Assembly: GCF_041346945.1 (NCBI RefSeq)
Contig: NZ_CP166850.1
Coordinates: forward strand, 3,534,001-3,598,000
DNA from: Amycolatopsis sp. cg9
Lineage (GTDB): Bacteria > Actinomycetota > Actinomycetes > Mycobacteriales > Pseudonocardiaceae
Length of the DNA: 64,000 nt
Direction of reading: 5' to 3'
A model generated the notes under the pieces. The model did no database searches. It was given only the letters and a program-made list of their open reading frames with translations, and was not told the origin of the DNA. Below, piece by piece: positions 40,960 through 48,809 of the stretch (its first letter is position 1; every line of letters starts with the position of its first letter). Position numbers and translations under genes: made by a program.

Positions 40960-40974
40960 CGGGGTCTCCTCACG
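40902..40974 (-). promoter_or_regulatory. Leader inverted repeat (attenuator candidate)
   Basis: Arms 40902-40910 and 40966-40974 are exact reverse complements (CGTGAGGAG / CTCCTCACG on the + strand) separated by 55 bp. In the mRNA the leader Shine-Dalgarno can pair with the segment 4 nt before the main start codon. Confidence 0.5.
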
Positions 40975-41037
40975 GTCGTCGGCGCAGGTCAGGGCGAAGA
41001 TAACGCTCGGTCCCGCCGTCGCCAACCGCTTTTCCGG

Positions 41038-41057
41038 TCCCTGTCGGTTCCCTGTCG
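41038..41057. repeat. Short direct repeat upstream of the DoxX gene
   Basis: TCCCTGTCG occurs twice (41038-41046, 41049-41057), 11 bp apart, so on the same DNA face. Possible activator site; the 40975-41145 gap otherwise has only a TAGCTT that could be a -10. Confidence 0.35.
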
Positions 41058-41145
41058 ATCACCCTCCGGAGCTTCGATCGGGCGTCCCGGAGCCCTAGCT
41101 TGGGGCGGGTCAGTTGAAAATTCACCCACCGGGGAGCTGAAACCG

Positions 41146-41583
41146 ATGTTCGGACGATTCAAGGACGTGGCCCTGTTGCTGGGGAGGATCGGCGTCGCGG
41201 TCGTCTTCCTCGCGCACGGCATCCAGAAGTGGAACAACGGCATCGACGGCACGGCGAAGTTCTTCGAGATGACGGGCATCCCGCTGCCCACGGCCGCCGC
41301 GGTCTTCGCGATGACCGTCGAAATCCTCGGGTCCGTCGCGTTCATCGCCGGTTTCCTGCTGCCGCTGGTCGGCATCGGGTACGTCGTGATCTCGGTCGGC
41401 GCGCTGCTCTCGGTGCACATCGACAACGGCCTGACCGGGCAGGGCGGCTACGAGCTCGTCCTGGTGCTGGCGCTGGCCGGGCTCGCCCTCGGCTTCAACG
41501 GCGGGCGGCTCTCGCTGGACCACCTGCTGTGGGGCCGCAAGCGCGCCCGCCGCGCCGAGGTCGGCGAACTGCAGAACGCTTAG
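41146..41583 (+). CDS. DoxX-family membrane protein
   Basis: 145 residues with four membrane helices (VALLLGRIGVAVVFLAHGIQKW, AAVFAMTVEILGSVAFIAGFLLPLVGIGYVV, and two more). HGxQKW at the end of helix 1 and PLPTAAAVFAMTVEILGSVA are the DoxX/SURF4-like signature. Such proteins take part in membrane redox or thiol-stress complexes in mycobacteria. ATG at 41146 with GGGGAGCTGAAACCG upstream. Converges with the TIGR03089 gene with a 4-bp overlap. Confidence 0.88.
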   Translation: MFGRFKDVALLLGRIGVAVVFLAHGIQKWNNGIDGTAKFFEMTGIPLPTAAAVFAMTVEILGSVAFIAGFLLPLVGIGYVVISVGALLSVHIDNGLTGQGGYELVLVLALAGLALGFNGGRLSLDHLLWGRKRARRAEVGELQNA

Positions 41584-42290
41584 GCCGGGAGGTCCGCCGT
41601 GGTGCGCTCCGCATCACGGCGGGCACCCAGTTTCGCCTCGTCCGCGTTGCTGATGTGGACCAGGTGGGCGCCGGCGGCGAGGGGGACGAGGAGGCCGTCG
41701 AGGATGCCCGCCGGCCCGTCCCAGTCCCTTGTGGACAGCACGCGGTCGTCGGCGGACAGTCCCAGTTTCGCCGCGCGGGCGCGGGCTTCGGCCAGTACTT
41801 CGTCCACAGTGGAGTCGAAGAGCGCCGCGGTGTCGCCGGGGACCGGGAAGAGCGGGCTGTACTGGTCGCCCGCCATCCGGGACTCCGTCAAGTAGTCGAA
41901 CGCGCCGCCGCCCGGCGGTTCGGCGAGGCCGCGGCCCATCGGGTCGAGCGTGACGACGGCGGTCGCGGTCGCGCCGGTCGGCTCCGGGTCGTCCGGCCCG
42001 ACGAACGCCACCCGCGCGCCGGCGCCCTCGGTCACCACGCGCGCCCCGCACCACCACGCCCCGAGCAGCACGCCGACGGTCTGCCAGTGCGCCGGGAGCT
42101 GCACGGCCACCGCGTCGCCCGGCTCGACGTCGAACTCCTCGGTCAGCCAGTTGGCCGTCTTCGCCGCCCAGTTGGCGGTGGTCGCCACGGACAGCTCGAC
42201 GCGGCTGCCGAGCTGGTCGTCGTAGTGGGTGATCAACGGTCGGGCGGGCGAGGCCAGCAGCGGGCGCAGCAGCTCGTCGGTCAGGCTCAT
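41580..42290 (-). CDS. TIGR03089-family protein (AMP-binding-like)
   Basis: 236 residues resembling the N-terminal part of AMP-binding ligases but much shorter than the usual 500 or more. MSLTDELLRPLLASPARPLITHYDD at the start, RVELSVATTANWAAKTANWLTEE, and AVQLPAHWQTVGVLLGAWWCGARVV are diagnostic. The family is actinobacterial, single-copy and of unknown function, often near LCP and polysaccharide genes as here. The catalytic adenylation loop and C-terminal Lys are missing. ATG at 42288-42290 with TAGCCT seven bases before it. Confidence 0.88.
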   Translation of the reverse strand: MSLTDELLRPLLASPARPLITHYDDQLGSRVELSVATTANWAAKTANWLTEEFDVEPGDAVAVQLPAHWQTVGVLLGAWWCGARVVTEGAGARVAFVGPDDPEPTGATATAVVTLDPMGRGLAEPPGGGAFDYLTESRMAGDQYSPLFPVPGDTAALFDSTVDEVLAEARARAAKLGLSADDRVLSTRDWDGPAGILDGLLVPLAAGAHLVHISNADEAKLGARRDAERTTADLPA

Positions 42291-42297
42291 GGGGACA

Positions 42298-42303
42298 AGG
42301 CTA
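42298..42303 (-). promoter_or_regulatory. Putative -10 (TAGCCT), leaderless start
   Basis: Seven bases before the TIGR03089 ATG at 42290 (minus strand). Confidence 0.45.
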
Positions 42304-42328
42304 AAGCGCGGACCAGGGGCCTCGCCGG

Positions 42329-42358
42329 TTGACACCGGATCCTCGGGCTGAGTAGCTT
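42329..42358 (+). promoter_or_regulatory. Sigma-70-type promoter of the NmrA-like gene
   Basis: TTGACA (42329-42334), 18-bp spacer, TAGCTT (42353-42358). The -10 lies inside a 25-bp palindrome. Confidence 0.6.
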
Positions 42359-42377
42359 TGCTTTGCAAGCAAAGCTA
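42353..42377. promoter_or_regulatory. 25-bp palindromic operator
   Basis: Perfect 11-bp arms TAGCTTTGCTT and AAGCAAAGCTA around TGC, overlapping the -10 and start region of the downstream promoter. Its regulator is not encoded next to it. Confidence 0.75.
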
Positions 42378-42398
42378 TCTGGGAACTGGGGAACAGCC

Positions 42399-43235
42399 AT
42401 GACCATTCTCGTCACCGGAGCCCGCGGGAACGTCGGGCGGGCGGTGCTGGAGGAGCTCGTCGCCGCAGGTCAGGACGTACGCGCGGCGAGCCGGGACGCG
42501 ACGTCGCTCGACGTCCCGGACGGCGTCGCGAAGGTGAGCGCGGACCTCGAAGACGCCTCGACGCTGGACACCGCGCTGGCGGGGGTGTCCGCGGTCTTCC
42601 TGTACACGCGGCCGCAGGGGATCGAGGGGTTCGTGAAGGCGGCCGAGGCGGCCGGCGTCGGGCACGTGGTGCTGCTGTCGTCGGCGGCGACGCTCGAGCC
42701 GCAGTCCGCGCAGAGCCGGATCGCGCGGCTGCACCACGCCGTCGAGCAGGCGTTGGCGGCGGCGCCGTTCGCCTCGACGGTGCTGAACCCGGGCGCGTTC
42801 GCGACGAACACCCTGGGCTGGCGCGCGGACATCGCGGAGGGCGTCGTCCGCACGGCGTACCCGGACTCGAAGATCGGCGCCGTCCACGAGCGCGACATCG
42901 CGGCGGTCGCGGCCCGGATCCTGATCGACGGCTCGCACGTCGGCGAAGCCCTCGCGCTGACGGGCCCGGAGCCGATCTCGTTCCGCGAGCAGGCGGCGGT
43001 GCTCGCGGACGTCCTCGGGCGGCCGTTGCCGGTCGAGGAGCTGACGCCGGAGCAGGCGGCCGAGCGGATGACCGCGCTGGGCTGGCCGCCCGAGGTCCCG
43101 CCGGAGATCCTGCGGGCGTGGGCGCGGACTTCACGGGAGCCGTCGCTGGTGACGGACGTGGTGCGCGAGGTGACGGGCCGCGCGCCGCGCACCTTCCGCC
43201 AGTGGGCAGAGGACCACCGCACGGACTTCGCCTGA
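42399..43235 (+). CDS. NmrA/QOR2-like NAD(P)H-binding protein
   Basis: 278-residue atypical SDR. The cofactor motif is ILVTGARGNVGRAVLEEL. It continues VRAASRDATSLDVPDGVAKVSADLED, TVLNPGAFATNTLGW and a C-terminal VVREVTGRAPRTFRQWAEDHRTDF tail typical of NAD(P)H:quinone oxidoreductase 2-like or NmrA-like proteins. Role probably in electrophile response, in keeping with the tightly operator-controlled promoter. ATG at 42399; an upstream in-frame start lies in the operator and is unlikely. Confidence 0.83.
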   Translation: MTILVTGARGNVGRAVLEELVAAGQDVRAASRDATSLDVPDGVAKVSADLEDASTLDTALAGVSAVFLYTRPQGIEGFVKAAEAAGVGHVVLLSSAATLEPQSAQSRIARLHHAVEQALAAAPFASTVLNPGAFATNTLGWRADIAEGVVRTAYPDSKIGAVHERDIAAVAARILIDGSHVGEALALTGPEPISFREQAAVLADVLGRPLPVEELTPEQAAERMTALGWPPEVPPEILRAWARTSREPSLVTDVVREVTGRAPRTFRQWAEDHRTDFA

Positions 43236-43243
43236 CGGGACCC

Positions 43244-43310
43244 GCACTTTCACGTGAAAGTGCCGCGTTGGTTCCGTGTGAGGTGGCCGCACTTTCACGT
43301 GAAAGTGCGG
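43244..43310. terminator. Paired palindromes between convergent genes
   Basis: Two copies of the perfect palindrome GCACTTTCACGTGAAAGTGC (43244-43263, 43289-43308; the second extends to 24 bp). They lie in the 81-bp gap between the NmrA-like gene and the convergent LCP gene. Likely bidirectional terminator structure and possibly a dispersed repeat family. Confidence 0.6.
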
Positions 43311-43316
43311 CTTGGG

Positions 43317-44588
43317 TCAGTTGACGCAGGGGACGCCGGGGGTGGCTTGGTGCAGCGGTGCCGCGGCGGGGGCGGCGGGGGCGGCGCCGCTGCCCGAGCC
43401 GCCGCCGGCCGGAGCCGGGGTTGCCGTGCGGCCCGCCAGGCCGGCCACGTACTCCCGGACCGCCTTCGGGTCGATCTCCACGATGCTCTGCCCGTCTTCG
43501 CTCCGCCCGTTCGCCGTGATCACCGGGATCGTCGCGAACGCCAAGTCGCCCGACGCGATCCCCTTCGCCTGCTGCGCGAACTGCAGCAGGTCGAGTCCCG
43601 GGTCGATCGTCAGCGCGCGGTGGACCGCGTCCATCAGGCCGTTCAGCGTTCCGGGGCTGGTCAGCGTCCCCGCCGACAGCACCTGGTGCAGGGCCGACGA
43701 CAGGAACGCCTGCTGGCGCACGATCCGGTCCAGGTCGCCGCGCGGGAGGTTCTTGCGCTGGCGGACGAACGACAACGCTTCGCCGCCCGACACCGTTTGC
43801 TCGCCGCGGCGGAAGTTCGCGCCCGAGTCCTTGTCCTCGGTCGCGTGGTTCAGGCAGACCTTCACGCCGCCGAGTGCCTCGGTCAGCAGGTAGAAGCCCA
43901 GCAGGTTGACCTCGGCGTAGTGGTCGATCCGCACCTGCGTCAGGTCCTGGACCGCCTGCACCAGCACCCGGCGGCCCTCGGTGTCCGAATCGCGCTCGAT
44001 CTTCGCCTGGTCGCGCTCGCCCTGGCCGCGCAGCTCCTGCGCGAAGTGCGCCTTCGCGATGCCGTACGCCGAGTTGATCTTCGCCTTGCCGCGGCCGGGG
44101 ATGTCGGTCCACGTGTCGCGCGGGATTGAGACCGCCGACGGCTTGCCGCCGTTCTTCGGCACCCGCAGGACGATCACCGTGTCGGTGTTCACCGCGCCGT
44201 TGTTGGCTTCCGTGCGCAGCTGCCGCAGGAGCCGCGCCGGGAGGGGGTTGCCCTGGGCGTCCGTTCGCGCGTCGCTCCCGACCAGGAGGATGTCGTCCGC
44301 GCCGTCGTCCGCCGGAGGTGGCGCGGGCTCGCCGGCGCGCGGGGTCAGCGCGTCGGTCGTCGGGACCGTGCTCTGCAGCTGGTCCTTCGTCACGTACGCG
44401 TAGCCGCTGGCGCCGAGCGCGAGCAGCGACACCAGGCCGACCGCGACCCGGCGGGTCACCCGGCCGGCTCGTCGCGCGCGCGACGGCACCGGAGCGGGCG
44501 CTTCCCGCGGAAACGGCGACGGCTTCCACTCGTCGCTCTGCGTCACCGGTTCGGCGGCCGCTTCCGGCTTTTCCTGCTCGTCTTCCAC
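43317..44588 (-). CDS. LCP-family (LytR-CpsA-Psr) glycopolymer transferase (copy 1)
   Basis: 423 residues. Cytoplasmic Pro-rich head, one membrane helix (VAVGLVSLLALGASGYAYV), then the extracytoplasmic LCP domain: DDILLVGSDARTDAQGNPLP, NTDTVIVLRVPKNGGKPSAVSIPRDTWTDIPG, AEVNLLGFYLLTEALGGVKVCL and LSFVRQRKNLPRGDLDRIVRQQAFL. The Arg and Asp residues in these segments bind pyrophosphate and Mg2+. LCP enzymes attach lipid-linked glycopolymers such as arabinogalactan to peptidoglycan. No LytR_C domain. The C-terminus ends in VPCVN, as in the next gene. GTG at 44586-44588. Confidence 0.93.
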   Translation of the reverse strand: MEDEQEKPEAAAEPVTQSDEWKPSPFPREAPAPVPSRARRAGRVTRRVAVGLVSLLALGASGYAYVTKDQLQSTVPTTDALTPRAGEPAPPPADDGADDILLVGSDARTDAQGNPLPARLLRQLRTEANNGAVNTDTVIVLRVPKNGGKPSAVSIPRDTWTDIPGRGKAKINSAYGIAKAHFAQELRGQGERDQAKIERDSDTEGRRVLVQAVQDLTQVRIDHYAEVNLLGFYLLTEALGGVKVCLNHATEDKDSGANFRRGEQTVSGGEALSFVRQRKNLPRGDLDRIVRQQAFLSSALHQVLSAGTLTSPGTLNGLMDAVHRALTIDPGLDLLQFAQQAKGIASGDLAFATIPVITANGRSEDGQSIVEIDPKAVREYVAGLAGRTATPAPAGGGSGSGAAPAAPAAAPLHQATPGVPCVN

Positions 44589-44625
44589 CCTGGCCTACCT
44601 CCCCCGACCACCCTGCGTACGCAGT

Positions 44626-46152
44626 CTAGTTGACGCAGGGGACGTCGCCCGCCGTGATCGGCGGCGCGGCGGGGGTGGTGGCCGCCACGGAGGACGCCGG
44701 CGGCTTCGCGGCCGTCGACGTCGGCGCACCGCCCGGGCCGGCGGCCGAGTTCCGGAAGTCCTTGCCGAGCAGCACGCGCACGTGCCCGGCGGTGACGTCC
44801 CGGTCCGGCTCGGCCTGGACCGTGGTGCCCAGTGCCTGCTTGACCAGGGCCAGCGCGCTGTCGTCGGCCGGGTTGTACCGGACGATCGTCGTGTTGCGGG
44901 TGCTCAGCTTCTGGTCCGCGGCGAGCGTGAAGCCCTTGCTCTGCAGCATCGCGTGCGTCTGGGCGGTCAGCGTGGGGGCGCCCGTGCCGTCGAACAGCTC
45001 CACCGTGACGGCCTTCGCGCCCGGCAGCTGCGTCGACGTCGGGGCCGCCGGGGTGTCGCCGTCCGACGTCAGCCGGGCGACCTCCGCCGCCACCGACGGC
45101 TGGTCGACGCGGAGCACGTCCGCGCCGCCGATCACCGCGTTGCCCAGCGTCGGGATGGTGTGGAACTCGATGTTGCCGCCGGTCAGGCCGCGCATCTGCT
45201 CGGCGAACTCGGTCAGGTCCCAGCCCTGCGAGAGCACGACCGACTTCTTCACCGCCGCCACGAGGTCGGCGATCTTCCCCGGGCTGGTCAGCACGTCGGT
45301 GGAGATGACCTTGCGGGCCAGCCCGGACAGGAACGCCTGCTGGCGGGCGATCCGGTCGAGGTCGTAGTTGGGCAGGCCGTAGCGCTGGCGGACGAACGCG
45401 AGCGCCTGCACGCCTTCGATCGTCTGGCGGCCGCCCGGCAGGTCCACGCCGGACTTCACTTCCTTGACCGGCCCGTTGAGACAGACCTCGACGCCGCCGA
45501 TCGACTTCGTGATCTCGTAGAAGCTCGCCAGGTTGACCTCGGCGTAGCGGTCGATCATGCCCGGCTTGCCGATGAACTTCTCGATCGTCGCGATCAGGTT
45601 CTTCCGCCCGGCGACCTTCGCTTCCGCGTCGGCCTGCTTCAGGTCGGTCACACCCTGGCGCTGCAACGTTTTGTAAGTGTCCGTGTACGCGTAGACGAAC
45701 GCGCTGTTGAGCTTGTGCTTGCCGTAGCCGCCGGCCAGCTCCACCCAGGAGTCGCGGGGGAACGAGATCGCGATCGCGTGCTTCCCGTTCTGGGGGATGT
45801 GCACGAGGATCATCGTGTCGGTGTTCAGCTCGCCGTCGGAGACCCCGGCGTGCAGCATGTCCAGCACCTCGCGGGGCAGCGGGTTGCCCTGCGCGTCGGT
45901 GCGGCTGTCCTGGCCGACCAGGAGGATGTCGATCGCGCCGTCGAGCGGCTTCGCGTGCGCTTCGGTGTCGGCGAAGACGTTCGTGGTGGTCAGGCCGGTG
46001 TTCGGGTCACCGATGAAGTGCCAGCCGTACCAGGTCAGGGCCAGGATCGCGACGGACAGCAGCGACACGACGACCTTGCCGCCGCGCCGCGCGTAGAGCG
46101 CGGCACCGCTGCCGCGGCGCGCCGGGACGGGCGGCGCAGGCCATTCGGTCAC
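44626..46152 (-). CDS. LCP-family transferase with LytR_C domain (copy 2)
   Basis: 508 residues. One membrane helix (VVVSLLSVAILALTWYGWHFI), LCP domain (DILLVGQDSRTDAQGNPLP, AISFPRDSWVELAGGYGKHKLNSAF, ASFYEITKSIGGVEVCL, LAFVRQRYGLPNYDLDRIARQQAFLSG) and a LytR_C-type domain (about 390-480, KAVTVELFDGTGAPTLTAQ). The last residues are DVPCVN. GTG 46152 is chosen because GGAGG sits six bases upstream; an ATG 14 codons earlier lacks a site. Divergent from rmlB. Encodes the final ligase step for the polysaccharide made by this locus, together with copy 1 located 37 bp downstream. Confidence 0.93.
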   Translation of the reverse strand: MTEWPAPPVPARRGSGAALYARRGGKVVVSLLSVAILALTWYGWHFIGDPNTGLTTTNVFADTEAHAKPLDGAIDILLVGQDSRTDAQGNPLPREVLDMLHAGVSDGELNTDTMILVHIPQNGKHAIAISFPRDSWVELAGGYGKHKLNSAFVYAYTDTYKTLQRQGVTDLKQADAEAKVAGRKNLIATIEKFIGKPGMIDRYAEVNLASFYEITKSIGGVEVCLNGPVKEVKSGVDLPGGRQTIEGVQALAFVRQRYGLPNYDLDRIARQQAFLSGLARKVISTDVLTSPGKIADLVAAVKKSVVLSQGWDLTEFAEQMRGLTGGNIEFHTIPTLGNAVIGGADVLRVDQPSVAAEVARLTSDGDTPAAPTSTQLPGAKAVTVELFDGTGAPTLTAQTHAMLQSKGFTLAADQKLSTRNTTIVRYNPADDSALALVKQALGTTVQAEPDRDVTAGHVRVLLGKDFRNSAAGPGGAPTSTAAKPPASSVAATTPAAPPITAGDVPCVN

Positions 46153-46290
46153 GCGCTTCCTCCCCTGTGAAACCCCGTACTTCCCCCAGGGCACCAGTGT
46201 GCCTCCAGTGAGACTCTACTGAGGGTGTTGTAGGACCTCCGTAGGCTGGGGGCGGATTGCCCCGTCCGGGGCGCGAGGAAAGGCGGGGTT

Positions 46291-47280
46291 ATGCGGGTCC
46301 TGGTCACCGGTGGTGCGGGCTTCATCGGGTCGCACTACGTCCGGCAGGTGCTGACCGGCGCCTACCCGGCGCTGCGTGACGCCGAGGTGGTGGTGCTGGA
46401 CAAGCTCACCTACGCCGGCAACGAGGCCAACCTGGCCCCGGTCGCCGCCGACCCGCGGTTGCGGTTCGTCCGCGGCGACATCTGCGACACCGCGCTGGTC
46501 ACCGACGTCATGCGCGGCGTCGACCTGGTCGTGCACTTCGCCGCGGAGTCGCATGTGGACCGCTCGATCCTCGGCTCCGCCGACTTCGTGCTGACGAACG
46601 TGCTCGGCACCCAGAACCTGCTGCAGGCGGCCGTCGAGGCGGGCGTCGGCAAGTTCGTGCACGTGTCCACCGACGAGGTGTACGGCTCGATCGCGGAGGG
46701 TTCGTGGACCGAAGACCACGTGCTGGAGCCGAACTCGCCGTACTCGGCGTCGAAGGCGTCGTCGGACCTGGTGGCACGCTCGTTCTTCCGCACCCACGGG
46801 CTGCCGGTCTGCGTCACGCGGTGTTCCAACAACTACGGTCCGTACCAGTTCCCGGAGAAGGTCATCCCGCTGTTCGTCACCAACCTGCTGGACGGGCGGA
46901 AGGTGCCGCTCTACGGCGACGGCCTGAACGTCCGTGACTGGCTGCACGTGGACGACCACTGCCACGGCATCCAGCTGGTCGCCGAGGGCGGGCGGCCCGG
47001 CGAGATCTACAACATCGGCGGCGGCACCGAGCTGACCAACCGCGCGCTGACCGAGAAGCTGCTGTCCGCGGTGGGGGCGGACTGGGACAGCGTCGAACCG
47101 GTCGAGGACCGCAAGGGCCACGACCGCCGGTACTCGGTGGACATCACGAAGATCAACCAGGAGCTGGGGTACGCTCCGCGCGTGTCCTTCGAGGACGGTC
47201 TGGCCGCGACAGTGGCCTGGTACACGGACAATCGCGCGTGGTGGGAGCCCCTGGCGGAGCGGGCCGCGCTGAAGAAGTAA
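46291..47280 (+). CDS. rmlB: dTDP-glucose 4,6-dehydratase
   Basis: 329-residue extended SDR making dTDP-4-keto-6-deoxyglucose, the second step of dTDP-rhamnose synthesis. LVTGGAGFIGSHYVRQVL binds NAD. FAAESHVDRSI, HVSTDEVYGSI and YSASKASSDLVARSF supply the catalytic Thr/Asp/Glu and Tyr-Lys pair, and NVRDWLHVDDHCHGI is the RmlB signature. ATG at 46291 with AGGAAAGG upstream and a TAGGCT -10 about 45 bp before. First of a two-gene dTDP-rhamnose module with rmlD. Confidence 0.95.
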   Translation: MRVLVTGGAGFIGSHYVRQVLTGAYPALRDAEVVVLDKLTYAGNEANLAPVAADPRLRFVRGDICDTALVTDVMRGVDLVVHFAAESHVDRSILGSADFVLTNVLGTQNLLQAAVEAGVGKFVHVSTDEVYGSIAEGSWTEDHVLEPNSPYSASKASSDLVARSFFRTHGLPVCVTRCSNNYGPYQFPEKVIPLFVTNLLDGRKVPLYGDGLNVRDWLHVDDHCHGIQLVAEGGRPGEIYNIGGGTELTNRALTEKLLSAVGADWDSVEPVEDRKGHDRRYSVDITKINQELGYAPRVSFEDGLAATVAWYTDNRAWWEPLAERAALKK

Positions 47281-47289
47281 GGACTTTCT

Positions 47290-48180
47290 GTGCGGCTGAC
47301 GGTGCTCGTGCCCGGTGGTTCCGGACAGCTCGGCCGGGATTTCGCCGCGCTGGCGTCTCCTTCGGTGGACGTGGTGGCCCCGGGTTCCGCGGAACTCGAC
47401 GTGACGGCGACGGGCCAGGTCCTCGCGGCGGTCGGCGCGCTGGCCGACCGGGCGAAGGAGTCCGGCTCGGCGCCGGTGGTCGTCAACGCGGCGGCGTACA
47501 CGGCCGTCGACGCGGCGGAGAAGGACGAAGAGCGCGCGTTCGCGGTGAACGCCGACGGCCCCCGCGTCCTGGCGGCGGCGTGCGCGGCCCGGCGCGTGCC
47601 GCTGATCCACGTCTCGACGGACTACGTGTTCTCCGGCGAAGCTTCGGCGCCGTACGAGCCGTCCGACGAGCTGGGGCCGCGGTCGGCGTACGGCCGCACG
47701 AAGGCGGCGGGCGAGGACGCGGTCCTCGGTTCCGGGGCGTCGTCCTGGGTGGTGCGGACCGGCTGGCTGTACGGGAAGTCCGGGTCGAACTTCGTGAAGA
47801 CCATGGCTTCGCTGGAGGCTTCGCGGGACACGCTGTCCGTTGTGGACGATCAGGTGGGCGGTCCCACGTGGACCGCCGACCTGGCCGCGGGGCTGCTGGA
47901 GCTGGCGTCCCGCGTGGCGGGCGGGGACGGCCCGGAAGCACGGGTCCTGCACTGCACGAACGCCGGTTCGGTGAGCTGGTGCGGCTTCGCCCGCGCGGTC
48001 TTCACGCGGCTGGGTGCGGATCCCGCGCGGGTGCACCCCTGCACGACGGCGGAGTTCCCGCGCCCGGCGGCGCGTCCGGCGTACTCGGTGCTGTCGCCGT
48101 CGTCGTGGAAAGAGGCGTGGCTGACGCCGATGCGGCCGTGGGAAGCGGCGCTGGACGCCTACTTCGCGGCCGCCAAGTAG
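47290..48180 (+). CDS. rmlD: dTDP-4-dehydrorhamnose reductase
   Basis: 296-residue SDR, the last step to dTDP-L-rhamnose. VLVPGGSGQLGRDFAAL at the N-terminus, VVNAAAYTAVDAAEKDEERAFAVNADG, LIHVSTDYVFSGEASAPY and SAYGRTKAAGEDAVL (Tyr-x3-Lys). GTG at 47290 only 9 bp after rmlB. rmlA and rmlC are not in this window. The product feeds WbbL (57157) and other rhamnosyltransferases. The 3' end overlaps the convergent TetR gene by 22 bp. Confidence 0.94.
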   Translation: MRLTVLVPGGSGQLGRDFAALASPSVDVVAPGSAELDVTATGQVLAAVGALADRAKESGSAPVVVNAAAYTAVDAAEKDEERAFAVNADGPRVLAAACAARRVPLIHVSTDYVFSGEASAPYEPSDELGPRSAYGRTKAAGEDAVLGSGASSWVVRTGWLYGKSGSNFVKTMASLEASRDTLSVVDDQVGGPTWTADLAAGLLELASRVAGGDGPEARVLHCTNAGSVSWCGFARAVFTRLGADPARVHPCTTAEFPRPAARPAYSVLSPSSWKEAWLTPMRPWEAALDAYFAAAK

Positions 48181-48734
48181 GCGAGCGCTAGTTCGGTCGT
48201 CTCGGCGGCCCACGTGGTCCAGTCCAGGCCGTCGGGCCAGTAGCGGCAGGTCGCGGCCCGGTGCACGCAGGCGCCGATGACCGTCCGCGCGGCCATCCGG
48301 ACGGCCGGGCTGTCCCCCGCCGTTTCGACGAACGCCCGCTGGATCGCGGCCAGCGCCCGGAGACCGCGTTCGCGGCCGTCGGCGCGCTGGCCGTCGAGCA
48401 GCTCGGGGAAGATCCGGTCGTGGGCGGCGAACGTTTCCGCCAGGGCCCGTGTGAAGGCGGCGACTGCCTCGCGCGGGCCTGACTCGCCGAGTGCTTCGGC
48501 GACGTTCGTTTCCAGCCGGCCGAGCAGCTGGTCCTTCACGGCGAACAGCAGCTGGTCCTTGCCGTCGAACCGGCGGTAGATCGCGCCCACCGACAGCCCG
48601 GCCCGCTCGGCGACCGCGCCGATCGTGAACTCCTCGTGGCCGCGGTGGGCCAGCACGTGCTCGGCGGCGGCCAGCACTTTCTCCAGCGACGCCCGGCTGC
48701 GGGCCTGCTGGGGTGGGTGAAAGCCCTGCGACAC
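48159..48734 (-). CDS. TetR-family transcriptional regulator
   Basis: 191 residues. HTH: FTIGAVAERAGLSVGAIYRRFDGKDQLLFAVKDQLL (about residues 36-71), followed by the helical effector domain. GTG start at 48732-48734. It is divergent from the Wzt-like ABC gene with a 75-bp gap holding the inverted repeat ATGCGAA/TTCGCAT, so it probably regulates itself and perhaps the transporter. Its placement in the middle of the polysaccharide locus is unusual and could reflect an inserted module. Confidence 0.9.
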   Translation of the reverse strand: MSQGFHPPQQARSRASLEKVLAAAEHVLAHRGHEEFTIGAVAERAGLSVGAIYRRFDGKDQLLFAVKDQLLGRLETNVAEALGESGPREAVAAFTRALAETFAAHDRIFPELLDGQRADGRERGLRALAAIQRAFVETAGDSPAVRMAARTVIGACVHRAATCRYWPDGLDWTTWAAETTELALAYLAAAK

Positions 48735-48759
48735 GGATACCTCCCACGGACGGGGTCAG

Positions 48760-48785
48760 ATGCGAATGATAACTTGCGTTCGCAT
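48760..48785. promoter_or_regulatory. Candidate TetR operator between the TetR and Wzt-like genes
   Basis: ATGCGAA ... TTCGCAT inverted repeat with a 12-bp centre that contains GATAAC (possible -10, rightward) and TATCAT (possible -10, leftward). Confidence 0.5.
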
Positions 48786-48809
48786 TCGAGCCGTGGAGGG
48801 GTGGCAGCT

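Noticed and set aside
41580..42290. Truncated pseudogene of an AMP-binding ligase
   Set aside because: The short length is normal for the TIGR03089 family and the frame is intact.
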